From: Halobacillus halophilus
GTDB taxonomy: Bacteria > Bacillota > Bacilli > Bacillales > Halobacillaceae
Assembly: GCF_020171985.1 (NCBI RefSeq)
Contig: NZ_JAIVAL010000005.1
Span: 62,001-126,000 of the forward strand
Direction: 5' to 3'
DNA: 64,000 nucleotides
In this document: positions 21,887 to 29,008 of the stretch, one piece after another
How the letters are laid out: each line of letters starts with the position of its first letter
How positions within the stretch are numbered: position 1 is the first letter of the stretch
Translations under genes and position numbers: made by a program
The notes under the pieces: generated by a model
Database searches by the model: none
What the model was told of the DNA's origin: nothing
The model's input: only the letters and a program-made list of their open reading frames with translations

Positions 21887-21904
21887 TGAATGAATACTCA
21901 TTCA
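21887..21904. promoter_or_regulatory. FadR (YsiA) operator of the fad operon
   Basis: TGAATGAATACTCATTCA is a perfect 7+7 palindrome and matches the published B. subtilis FadR consensus. It lies about 20 bases upstream of the fadN start. Long-chain acyl-CoA should release the TetR-family repressor. A weak promoter (TTAGCA, 17 bp, TACAAA) can be drawn just upstream. Confidence 0.92.
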
Positions 21905-22024
21905 TTTTGTAACCAAAAAAATAAATGTTGCTAAGTTCGTATCTAATACTAATATAAATTATTTTCTGACATTTCGCAATCCTTTTTCTACAATATGATG
22001 GAAATATTTCGTTTAAAAGGAAGA

Positions 22025-22149
22025 ATGGAAAAAATAATTACTCAGTTAGAACAAGAAAAAAAGCTGGTCTGTATATTATACTCTTTGCAACTGTGTCCAT
22101 TATAACGGCAGGATTATCACTCACACGCCAAAGTCTTTCTTATGATTAA
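22025..22149 (+). pseudogene. Possible frameshifted small membrane protein
   Basis: From an ATG at 22025 the frame encodes a charged start (QLEQEKK) and soon hits a stop. One frame over, the same stretch encodes KKAGLYIILFATVSIITAGLSL and a stop at 22147, a clear membrane segment. The frames meet at a run of seven As (22056-22062 region). One extra A would fuse them into one 42-residue single-pass protein. This could be a pseudogene, a sequencing error in the homopolymer, or chance. No family is recognised. Confidence 0.3.
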
Positions 22150-22191
22150 CACCTCTGAATAGGCCCTTATCGTTTATTATATTCAAAAAAA

Positions 22192-22230
22192 AGATCGTGT
22201 CACAGCAAATTCTTGTCATGACACGGTCTT
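22192..22230 (-). terminator. Terminator after the proline dehydrogenase gene
   Basis: AAGACCGTGTCA pairs with TGACACGATCTT (one G-T pair) and is followed on the minus strand by a run of Ts. Confidence 0.85.
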
Positions 22231-22239
22231 TGCAGATCC

Positions 22240-23157
22240 TTATTTTCCAAGGACACCTTTCAGCACAAAGGCTACGTTCGCCGGACGTTCAGCTAAACGT
22301 CGCATGAAATATCCATACCAATCATTGCCATAGGGGACATACACTCTCATTTTATACCCCTCTTTCACAAGCTCTTCCTGCCTTTCGACACGAATCCCGT
22401 AAAGCATTTGAAATTCGAACTGGTCATTAGATATATTATTCTCTTCCACTAACCGTTTCGTGTATTCAATAATAGCATCATCGTGGGTCGCAACAGCTGT
22501 ATAGTTTCCATTTAAAAGGTGTATTTTGATAATCTTTTTATAGTTCTCATCCACATCTTTCTTTTCAGGAAACGCAACTTTCGGTGACTCTTTATAAGCT
22601 CCCTTCACTAAGCGGAGGTTTGGGTTATATTGATTGAGATCTTCCACATCTTCCGCCACTCGATAAAGATAGGCTTGCAGGACAGTACCAATGTGAGTGT
22701 AATCAGCTCGCAGTTTCTTGAAAATCTCAAGCGTTTTATCACAGCGATCATGGTCTTCCATATCAATCGTTACAAATACGTCTTCTTTCTCAGCCACATC
22801 CAGAATGCGGCGCATATTCTCCATTACGAGTTCTTCTGAGATATCAAGACCCATAGATGTAAGTTTTAATGAAAGTTGTGAGTCCAGGTGATGCTCACCT
22901 ATAGCTTTAATAGCTTCGATGCACCCATCGGCTGCTTCCCTAGCTTCTTTTTTACTATCAATAAACTCTCCCAGGTGGTCGATGGTTACTGACATTCCTT
23001 TATCATTAAGCTTTTGAATGGTATCAACTGCATTTGGAATCGTTTCACCTGCTACAAATCGACCAGCGCCGAATCGGAGGCCATATCTTTTAGCTAACTT
23101 TGTAAAGAAACGATTTTTTGAGAGAAACAAAAAGAAATTTCGTAATATTTGTTCCAT
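22240..23157 (-). CDS. yusM: Proline dehydrogenase-family flavoenzyme (YusM/FadM)
   Basis: A 305-residue TIM-barrel flavoprotein of the proline dehydrogenase family. It has the N-terminal GRFVAGETIPNAVDTIQKL region, the LKLTSMGLD strand, the RLVKGAYKE motif and the C-terminal YGNDWYGYFMRRLAERP substrate loop. Such enzymes oxidise L-proline to pyrroline-5-carboxylate and pass electrons to the membrane. The gene stands upstream of fadN, as yusM does in B. subtilis, where it belongs to the fad regulon. The start used follows AGGGGGA; an in-frame start 7 codons upstream overlaps that site. No P5C dehydrogenase gene is nearby. Confidence 0.9.
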   Translation of the reverse strand: MEQILRNFFLFLSKNRFFTKLAKRYGLRFGAGRFVAGETIPNAVDTIQKLNDKGMSVTIDHLGEFIDSKKEAREAADGCIEAIKAIGEHHLDSQLSLKLTSMGLDISEELVMENMRRILDVAEKEDVFVTIDMEDHDRCDKTLEIFKKLRADYTHIGTVLQAYLYRVAEDVEDLNQYNPNLRLVKGAYKESPKVAFPEKKDVDENYKKIIKIHLLNGNYTAVATHDDAIIEYTKRLVEENNISNDQFEFQMLYGIRVERQEELVKEGYKMRVYVPYGNDWYGYFMRRLAERPANVAFVLKGVLGK

Positions 23158-23393
23158 CACACATCCCCCTACTACCAATTTTATCTCTTTTATCCATAAA
23201 TAAATGTAAGAAAATTAAGTTTTGTAAACGAAAACATACTCTTATTTTATCATCTTTTAAGATAAATGGGTACATAATCAATGCTTCACGCTTCGAATAT
23301 TGTATGTTTTTCCATAAATATGGGTTTATTTTATGATAGAAAATTACTTTTATGGAATACTACAAAAGACTTTTTAAAGGAGGTAGATATATT

Positions 23394-23660
23394 ATGCAAC
23401 AGCAACAAAACCAACCGTCTTCTATGCAGCAGGCTCAACCGATGGCGCAAGTCCCAGAAGTCGTAAGCACCAAAGACCAGCTTTACATTACGGATATGCT
23501 TTCATGGAATTTGAATGCCTGCAAAAAAGCTCACTTTTTTGCTCAGAACTGTCAAACTCCTGAAATCCAATCAGCTTTAGAAGAAGCTGGACAGATGCAT
23601 CAACGACATTACAATAAAATCCTGACTCACCTGGATACTCAAACCCAAAAACCTAATTAA
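23394..23660 (+). CDS. CotF-type spore coat-like protein
   Basis: An 88-residue protein with a Gln-rich, low-complexity N-terminus, then a short helical ferritin-like CotF-type region (STKDQLYITDMLSWNLNACKKAHFFAQNC, ending with MHQRHYNKILTHL). The ATG follows AAAGGAGG. It is 18 bases upstream of another CotF-like gene and lies where B. subtilis has yusN, itself coat-related. Probably a mother-cell protein of the spore coat; timing and location are inferred. Confidence 0.75.
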   Translation: MQQQQNQPSSMQQAQPMAQVPEVVSTKDQLYITDMLSWNLNACKKAHFFAQNCQTPEIQSALEEAGQMHQRHYNKILTHLDTQTQKPN

Positions 23661-23678
23661 TGAATGGAGGTTCTCCAA

Positions 23679-24011
23679 TTGAATCAAACATCAAGCAAAA
23701 TTCAAAATCCCGAGACATCCGTCCCTAAAACACCTCAGATGAATGAGCGTGACTTTTTAAATGACCAATTAACCACGGAAAAGTACATGACCGCTTCTTA
23801 TAACATTGCTTTAAATGAAGCGAGTAATCAGTCACTTTATCAGGATCTTGCAACTATTTTTAAAGAAACCCAAGATTGTCAGCGTAATTTATATAATCTC
23901 ATGTTCAAAAACGGCTGGTATGCTGTTGAACAGGAGCAGCAGCAAAAAGTGCAGCAATCGTATCAGCAATTTAGCGGCTATAAATCGCAGCTTCCATACA
24001 CCGTACAATAA
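23679..24011 (+). CDS. CotF-family spore coat protein
   Basis: A 110-residue CotF-family protein with a polar N-terminus and a core of DFLNDQLTTEKYMTASYNIALNEASNQSLYQDL type, ending with a Gln-rich tail. The TTG at 23679 is 8 bases after GGAGG and is preferred over an ATG at 23664, which would contain the ribosome site. It is co-transcribed with the preceding coat-like gene. Function in the coat is inferred from family membership. Confidence 0.8.
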   Translation: MNQTSSKIQNPETSVPKTPQMNERDFLNDQLTTEKYMTASYNIALNEASNQSLYQDLATIFKETQDCQRNLYNLMFKNGWYAVEQEQQQKVQQSYQQFSGYKSQLPYTVQ

Positions 24012-24098
24012 ATTTCTCATTTTAAGATAGCTAATGAGTTAACTAGTTATACTTCCAAAAGACTCAACATAGTTTCATAAAGCCCATGACAAAAAACG

Positions 24099-24128
24099 AG
24101 ACACCCGGCTATTAATAGCCGGGTGTCT
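24099..24128 (-). terminator. Terminator after copZ
   Basis: The perfect 12-bp stem AGACACCCGGCT/AGCCGGGTGTCT is followed on the minus strand by CGTTTTTTG. It may also end the convergent coat transcript. Confidence 0.85.
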
Positions 24129-24132
24129 AAGA

Positions 24133-24339
24133 TTAACCTACTGCTTCATATCCTTGTGCTTCGATTGCTTCCTTCATCATGCCTTTAGATACATAAGCTT
24201 CGTCATACATAACGTCTACTTTTCCACTGCTTAAATGTACCTCTACTCCGTGAACCCCTTCTAATTTTTCAAGAGATTCTTTTACTGTTTTTTCACAATG
24301 TTCACAACTCATACCATTTACTTCTAATGTTAGATCCAT
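24133..24339 (-). CDS. copZ: Copper chaperone CopZ (heavy-metal-associated domain protein)
   Basis: A 68-residue HMA-domain protein with the metal-binding MSCEHC (Cys12, Cys15) in the usual loop and a beta-alpha-beta-beta-alpha-beta fold. It binds Cu(I) and hands it to a P-type ATPase. No copA or csoR is found next to it in this window, so the chaperone is separated from its usual partners. A mercury-type or generic HMA protein is an alternative, but the CxxC context and size fit CopZ. Confidence 0.85.
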   Translation of the reverse strand: MDLTLEVNGMSCEHCEKTVKESLEKLEGVHGVEVHLSSGKVDVMYDEAYVSKGMMKEAIEAQGYEAVG

Positions 24340-24598
24340 TTTTTTACACCCTTTCGTTTTCTTCTAATAACTGGAATACATTATGAGTATTGAGTTAAAC
24401 CTTTTATCATTTAACTACTCTTAGATTTACTATTCCACAATTTTGCAATGGAATAACATCTGAGGATTGAATTTTTCAGAAGCTTCTATTATAAAGGCTG
24501 ACATAAAACATTTTTAAATATAAACTGAAGGGAGTTGGATAAATCCACTTAAGCTAATCAATACTGGGTTTCCCTTTTTATTATGGTAAGGAGATTTC

Positions 24599-24979
24599 AT
24601 GATGAGAAAGTACATCTATTTAGGTATCGCATTCGGAGGTGGAGCGGGCTCAAGTTTACGTTATATTATTTCGAATCTGCTTCCTTCCCATAGCGCCCTT
24701 CCTTATGGAACATTTATAGTAAATATGCTAGGTTGTTTTCTCTTAAGCTTTATGTATCATTTCTTCACAAATTTTTTTACAAAAGCTCGTGTTTTACAGA
24801 AGACTGTAACGACCGGATTTATTGGATCTTTTACTACATTTTCAGCCTTCACTTCTGAATTTGTACAATTATTTTTTGCGAACACTTATTTAGCTTTAAT
24901 CTACATATTAGGGACGCTTCTACTTGGCGGTATTATGACCATTCTTGGGTCCCAGTTGGGAAAGAAGTGGTTTAATTGA
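24599..24979 (+). CDS. crcB: Fluoride channel subunit CrcB/Fluc (first copy)
   Basis: A 126-residue protein with four membrane helices, an N-terminal GGGAGSSLRYIIS segment, FVNMLGCFLLSF and the TGFIGSFTTFSAFTSE motif with the Phe box and Na+-site residues. Fluc channels are dual-topology dimers that export fluoride. The gene overlaps a second crcB by four bases, the usual Bacillales heterodimer pair. The start is the first of two ATGs after AAGGAG. No fluoride riboswitch was found upstream. Confidence 0.92.
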   Translation: MMRKYIYLGIAFGGGAGSSLRYIISNLLPSHSALPYGTFIVNMLGCFLLSFMYHFFTNFFTKARVLQKTVTTGFIGSFTTFSAFTSEFVQLFFANTYLALIYILGTLLLGGIMTILGSQLGKKWFN

Positions 24980-25326
24980 ATGCTTTGCTCGTATTTTTTG
25001 GTGGGATGATGGGTGCCGTAGCTCGATTTGAAGTAAGTACTCGCTTGAACGGTAAAAGTGATTATCCTTTAGGTACAGCAGCTGCTAATATTACCGGAGG
25101 ATTACTACTGGGGATTTTATTTCGCCTGCAGGAAATAGTTGGTCTGAGTGATGGGCTTTGGCTCCTATTGGCTGCTGGATTTTGTGGAGGCTATACTACC
25201 TATTCTACATTCAGCTACGAGGTCTTTTATTTAATTGAAAAAGGCCAATGGATGAAAGGATTAGTTTATGCTGGAACTTCGCTTATATTAACTGTGGCTG
25301 GCCTCTTACTCATTCTCTTTATTTGA
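24976..25326 (+). CDS. crcB: Fluoride channel subunit CrcB/Fluc (second copy)
   Basis: A 116-residue four-helix protein paralogous to its neighbour: GGMMGAVARFEVS, TAAANITGGLLLG and GFCGGYTTYSTFSYE. The TTG start overlaps the first gene's stop (TTGA), so the two are translationally coupled and probably form an antiparallel heterodimeric fluoride channel. Confidence 0.92.
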   Translation: MNALLVFFGGMMGAVARFEVSTRLNGKSDYPLGTAAANITGGLLLGILFRLQEIVGLSDGLWLLLAAGFCGGYTTYSTFSYEVFYLIEKGQWMKGLVYAGTSLILTVAGLLLILFI

Positions 25327-25413
25327 GTTTATACAGGAATGGAATTGTTATTTCAAAATGATGGTGAGCGGTCTTATCATCCCTTTATGCTCATGATGAT
25401 GTGATCTATAAAT

Positions 25414-25454
25414 AACCCCCACGATTTTTCTTTTTTTAGAAATCGAGGGGGCTA
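25414..25454. terminator. Bidirectional terminator between crcB and the STAS gene
   Basis: A long hairpin pairs AACCCCCACGATTTTTC with an AAATCGAGGGGGC arm (one bulge). It overlaps the STAS gene stop codon, and TTATTTATAG follows on the minus strand. Confidence 0.7.
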
Positions 25455-26216
25455 TTGTGCACAGTATTTGGCTACAGCCTGCTGCAGCGAGTGCATATAA
25501 TTTATTTCCAGCGGAAGCTTTAGGTCATTCAGCTGTTTTGCCTGATGCGGCTGGATGCCAATAATAATTATTTCCGCTCCCATATAAAATAAAGACTTCA
25601 TCATATCGGTTAGAACATGAATACCATCCCTGTTAAATTCACCTACTGCTGTGAAATCAAATAGCAGTCGATCAATCCCTTCTCTCTGAGAGGACTTCAG
25701 CAAACTATCTTCTACAGCGTACATTTTTTCTTTGGTAATATCCCCAAACAAAGGGATCAACGCTGTATCTAACGAAAGCACAATAAAAGGAGCAGATAAA
25801 CGATTACTTTGCTCAATCGCTTCTTCTAATTTCTCCTTCTCTTCAAGAAGCTCAAAATTTGTTTCATTTAGACGGCTTCGAAGTTGAGTTAGTGTCTGAG
25901 TAACTTTGGACAGTCGCTCGTCTTTTACGTGTAATAGCACTTCAGCATATAAATCATTCTCCCACGAAACGTACATATCAGCCGTTTTTATAGAGTCCTG
26001 CTTTTCAAAAGGTTTTAAATGTACTTCCAGGGAAGCTTTTTTTATTTCTGGTCTCACCGTCTCTTTTATTTTTGAGAGGCTTGCTTCATCAAAAATATCA
26101 AGCAATTGTTCTTTCATACCATGCAAGTCATATGCTTCTTTTGAATAAGCATATATATAGAAGTTTTTATTGATACGATAATAAGGCAGTGGGAAGACGT
26201 GTTCAACTTGTTTCAT
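25452..26216 (-). CDS. RsbR-like STAS-domain protein
   Basis: A 254-residue protein. An N-terminal globular region (residues 1-100, PLPYYRINKNFYIYAYS, PAS-like in flavour) leads to a coiled coil (about 105-142, LTQLRSRLNETNFELLEEKEKLEEAIEQ). A STAS domain follows (about 146-250) with the LIPLFGDITKEKM and LLFDFTAVGEF signatures of RsbR/RsbS co-antagonists. The two threonines phosphorylated in B. subtilis RsbR fall on Asn/Arg (EFNRDG) and Ile (IIGIQPH) in my by-eye alignment, so it may not be switched by phosphorylation. It overlaps the B12-binding gene by 14 bases, suggesting the two proteins act together. Confidence 0.8.
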   Translation of the reverse strand: MKQVEHVFPLPYYRINKNFYIYAYSKEAYDLHGMKEQLLDIFDEASLSKIKETVRPEIKKASLEVHLKPFEKQDSIKTADMYVSWENDLYAEVLLHVKDERLSKVTQTLTQLRSRLNETNFELLEEKEKLEEAIEQSNRLSAPFIVLSLDTALIPLFGDITKEKMYAVEDSLLKSSQREGIDRLLFDFTAVGEFNRDGIHVLTDMMKSLFYMGAEIIIIGIQPHQAKQLNDLKLPLEINYMHSLQQAVAKYCAQ

Positions 26217-26862
26217 TTATTGCGCCTTCCCTTCCTTCATTAAACCACTGATATAAATGATTTAAATCTTTAACGACCATAACCTGTGCGGATTCGAACT
26301 CATCCAATTGAAACTTCTTAGCCATACGCCCGCCAATCATAATTAGAGGCTTCCACTCCAATTCCATGAAACGATGGAGTACTTTTTTTAACGCAGGCAG
26401 TCTATAAGACAAAGCAGCTGATAACCCAATAACATCGGGCCGGAATTTTTCAATTTGACTCATTGAATGCTCCATTGATAAATTCGGACCAAGGTATCTT
26501 ACTCTCCAGCCCTGCTCTTTAAATGTGTCCGCAACCATCTTCAGACCAATATAATGCTGCTCATCTTCAACTCCGAACAGCAGAGCTTTATAATGTTTCT
26601 GGTGCTTTCCTTTAATCGGAGTGAGTTCGGATTCTAATCTGGATAAAGAAAAATCACAAATTGCCGTGGCTAAGTGCTCGTCAGCTACAGTTATTTTATT
26701 TTGTTCCCATAATTCCCCAATATAATACATAGCCGGGGTAATAATTTCTTCATATAGGAATGCTCTAGAATGAACCTTCATTAGCTCTTCCATATAGTTT
26801 AACGCCCCATCTTCGTCTCCATCTAAGAAGTACTGGGCTAGTTGTTTGTGTTGTTCACTCAC
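26203..26862 (-). CDS. Cobalamin-binding sensor-like protein with W-x9-EH motif
   Basis: A 219-residue protein without a DNA-binding domain. Residues 1-85 form the helical B12 cap with W52 and E62-H63 spaced W-x9-EH, the motif of adenosylcobalamin photoreceptors such as CarH and LitR. Residues 90-210 form the B12-binding Rossmann domain: E-x-H-x-x-G with the lower-ligand His103, Ser148 after 41 residues, and GG at 177-178. The classic first Asp is Glu and the SxL is SxA. It lies in an operon with a STAS protein. A light- or cobalamin-dependent input to partner switching is inferred; corrinoid methyl carriers are the alternative but no methyltransferase is present. Confidence 0.82.
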   Translation of the reverse strand: MSEQHKQLAQYFLDGDEDGALNYMEELMKVHSRAFLYEEIITPAMYYIGELWEQNKITVADEHLATAICDFSLSRLESELTPIKGKHQKHYKALLFGVEDEQHYIGLKMVADTFKEQGWRVRYLGPNLSMEHSMSQIEKFRPDVIGLSAALSYRLPALKKVLHRFMELEWKPLIMIGGRMAKKFQLDEFESAQVMVVKDLNHLYQWFNEGREGAINETS

Positions 26863-26876
26863 ACGAGTTCACCTCT

Positions 26877-27242
26877 TTATTCTGAACGAGTACGTAAATA
26901 ATCTAAGGCTTGCTGCAAAAACTCAATATATACATTTTTTTCATATGAAGCCGCAAAATCTGAATGCTTCAATAATCTTATCAATCGTTCGTAGTTATCT
27001 ATGATTAAACTCGTACCAACGTCTCTTGCCGTCAAAACACTGTTCAACCATTCTGTATAATCTATGAAAAATGCACCATCTCCCATTTCATAGGCGGTCT
27101 TTAAATGGTCAAGGTGATGATAATTGTCCTCTTCCGTTCGATCTCTACCATGCTGACCAAACTTTTCCCAAAGGTATGGATAATCATGATAAATCTCTGT
27201 AACTACTTGAGTTACCAACCACTCTTGCTCAATTTTATTCAT
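26877..27242 (-). CDS. Uncharacterised helical protein of the B12/STAS operon
   Basis: A 121-residue soluble, probably all-helical protein rich in aromatic and acidic residues, with HGRDRTEEDNYHHLDHL and WLNSVLTARDVGTSLIIDNYERL. I do not recognise the family. The histidine/tyrosine-rich stretch could bind a metal or cofactor, but no known motif fits. It overlaps the upstream ABM gene by four bases (ATGA) and is 14 bases before the B12-binding gene, so it is part of the same transcript and may be a sensor or adaptor in that system. Confidence 0.7.
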   Translation of the reverse strand: MNKIEQEWLVTQVVTEIYHDYPYLWEKFGQHGRDRTEEDNYHHLDHLKTAYEMGDGAFFIDYTEWLNSVLTARDVGTSLIIDNYERLIRLLKHSDFAASYEKNVYIEFLQQALDYLRTRSE

Positions 27243-27544
27243 CGAGCAACCACCTCATATTTGGAAACTTTCGGAACAATGCCCTGCAATTCCTGATCAG
27301 GATATTGACGTTCCAACTCGTGAATTTTCTTAAACTGATCGCTTCGTGCCCAATTCAAGTAAGCACTTTTAGATTCCCATTCCAAATGCACAGTTAATTC
27401 ACCGGGTTTTCGCTCTTTTTGAAGTAGTTGAAAAGATATAAATCCCTCAGCCTGATCAACCAGACGAGATCGCTTTTTATATATATTAATTAATTCTTCC
27501 GCTTTATGCTCAGGCACTTCTACAGTTGAGTCAACTACAAACAT
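27239..27544 (-). CDS. Antibiotic biosynthesis monooxygenase (ABM/HmoA-like) domain protein
   Basis: A 101-residue ferredoxin-like dimeric alpha-beta barrel: MFVVDSTVEVPEHKAEEL, then GFISFQLLQKERKPGELTVHLEWESKSAYLNWARSDQF. This pattern is shared with the ABM family and heme-degrading IsdG/HmoA proteins. The substrate could be heme, a quinone or none. It is the first gene of the operon with the helical, B12-binding and STAS genes. Heme or porphyrin chemistry next to a B12 sensor is suggestive but unproven. Confidence 0.8.
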   Translation of the reverse strand: MFVVDSTVEVPEHKAEELINIYKKRSRLVDQAEGFISFQLLQKERKPGELTVHLEWESKSAYLNWARSDQFKKIHELERQYPDQELQGIVPKVSKYEVVAR

Positions 27545-27586
27545 TTAAAAATCCCCAATCTATGCTCTTATTCAATGAATACTATT

Positions 27587-27615
27587 TTATCATACTAATG
27601 AAATGTATGTATAAT
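27587..27615 (+). promoter_or_regulatory. Predicted SigA promoter for the 101-codon plus-strand gene
   Basis: TTATCA (27587-27592) and a consensus TATAAT (27610-27615) are 17 bp apart, about 140 bases upstream of the gene and divergent from the B12/STAS operon. Confidence 0.5.
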
Positions 27616-27757
27616 AGATCACTCTTAGCTTGTACCTTTTCACCTTGACCGACTTAAACTGACAATAAATATGAAAAGAAATCAAAATACACCGAAGGGT
27701 TTAATCTTATGTTTAGCGAAGGCGTATTATAGCACACTTCTTGAGGAGGCAAAGCTG

Positions 27758-28063
27758 TTGAAAGAATTTATTCTAAATAATCTTAGCAGGGTTAAAGCTG
27801 AAATATTATTCTCAGAAACATGTAGGAATCAATCAAGAACCAGTCAAAAATCTCGTCTGGCAGGTATGGAGTTTGCCTATTCAAATATGCTGTTTGTATT
27901 AACGGGAAATCAAACATTTGTAGATTTTAAGGATACAGATCAAGCAAAAAAATTTGTAGATCAATCCGTGAAACAGCATGTTCGGAAAGGATTTCGAATT
28001 GGTAATGAGGCATTGGATAAGTTGCTGATCATGGAGTACCTGACTGATAAAACAAGATATTAA
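27758..28063 (+). CDS. Hypothetical protein, 101 residues
   Basis: This frame starts at TTG, 8 bases after a near-perfect GAGGAGG site; a longer in-frame ATG at 27671 lacks such a site. The product is basic and helical with no membrane segment (SRTSQKSRLAGMEFAYSNMLFVL and QHVRKGFRIGNEALDKLLIMEYL). I do not recognise it. It ends 4 bases before a strong bidirectional terminator, which supports a real single-gene transcript. It is divergent from the B12/STAS operon, so shared regulation is possible. Confidence 0.6.
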   Translation: MKEFILNNLSRVKAEILFSETCRNQSRTSQKSRLAGMEFAYSNMLFVLTGNQTFVDFKDTDQAKKFVDQSVKQHVRKGFRIGNEALDKLLIMEYLTDKTRY

Positions 28064-28066
28064 AAA

Positions 28067-28091
28067 AAACACCGGGCAGTGCCCGGTGTTT
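28067..28091. terminator. Bidirectional terminator
   Basis: The perfect 11-bp stem AAACACCGGGC/GCCCGGTGTTT has a 3-base loop, with A and T tracts on both sides. It serves two convergent genes. Confidence 0.9.
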
Positions 28092-28104
28092 TTATACATC
28101 TAAC

Positions 28105-28914
28105 TTAGTATTTAATAACTTCATCGATTACATGCATTTCTTCATGATCGAGCAGGTTTTTGTTAACCATATCTTCAGCTTCTTTGTTCATATTATCCTG
28201 TAAATCTTTAAGTTCTTCTTTATCACCGACAAGATAAAATCTTTCCCATTCATATTTCTTAGCTAGCTTATCAATCTTAGGAGCAACGCTCTTGTACCAA
28301 CGGTAACGGTTATGTTCAAAGCGTTCTTTATACTCATCTCCCTGGGAAGATTTCGCTCCGCCAGATCCCATAGATGGCTGGGCACGGTGAGGACCCTGGT
28401 GTTGTCTCCAGTCTTCTGTATTCAAATCAAGTTCAAAGATTTGAGTATCATTCAACATGCCTAGTTCTGCGTCAATAACTTTAATTTGTTGTTTCTGAGT
28501 TAATACGATTCCCGTTTTAGGGAAGGATTGACGCATCTCTTTTAATTGATCAAGTACAGGAGTTTCCTCCCAATAAAATTCTGTTTTAACAGGCATTTGG
28601 AAACGCTCAGCAAACCAAACAGTATCATCCGCTGTAGCGAATAGAACCACACTTTTGGCAAAGTGCTGTTCATTTTCCTCAATGAACTGTTCTACTTTTT
28701 CTTTCACCGCCCAATAATTTCGTTTTTCGTCTGAATCTCCATCTTCCTGAAGATAAGATTCAAAGTTATTTAATCCATTTTTCAAGTGTATCTTCCATTC
28801 CCCGCCTTGTTGCTCCGGGTCAGAAGGGTCGGTGTTTAAATACATTGAAAATACTTTTTGTGGTTTCTCTAAATGAATATGTTCTAGTTTTTTAATTTCT
28901 TTGTTTAAATCCAT
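28105..28914 (-). CDS. VLRF1/baeRF-family release-factor-like protein
   Basis: A 269-residue protein resembling the VLRF1 family (bacterial relatives of archaeal/eukaryotic release factor eRF1): an N-terminal SMYLNTDPSDPEQQGGEWKIHLKNG block and a central VVLFATADDTVWF strand. A linker GPHRAQPSMGSGGAKS replaces the GGQ-loop region, followed by the helical HNRYRWYKSVAPKID segment. Related proteins in other organisms act on stalled ribosomes. Here GSGG stands where the catalytic GGQ would be, so peptide release is not assured. Single gene with its own start region. Confidence 0.7.
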   Translation of the reverse strand: MDLNKEIKKLEHIHLEKPQKVFSMYLNTDPSDPEQQGGEWKIHLKNGLNNFESYLQEDGDSDEKRNYWAVKEKVEQFIEENEQHFAKSVVLFATADDTVWFAERFQMPVKTEFYWEETPVLDQLKEMRQSFPKTGIVLTQKQQIKVIDAELGMLNDTQIFELDLNTEDWRQHQGPHRAQPSMGSGGAKSSQGDEYKERFEHNRYRWYKSVAPKIDKLAKKYEWERFYLVGDKEELKDLQDNMNKEAEDMVNKNLLDHEEMHVIDEVIKY

Positions 28915-29008
28915 AAAACAGCGACTCCTTTCAAGTGCTAAATTAACTTCTAGGAAGTATGTTACCTGAAATTGGTCCGCTTAAACTCTAATCAAACAAT
29001 TTTATTTG

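Noticed and set aside
24133-24339. A copA/csoR copper operon around copZ
   Set aside because: No neighbouring gene encodes a P-type ATPase or CsoR. The next genes are coat proteins and fluoride channels.
24340-24598. Possible fluoride riboswitch before the two crcB genes
   Set aside because: The conserved crcB-motif blocks were not found. There are only AT-rich sequence and a weak GGG/CCC pairing before a TTTTTATT run.
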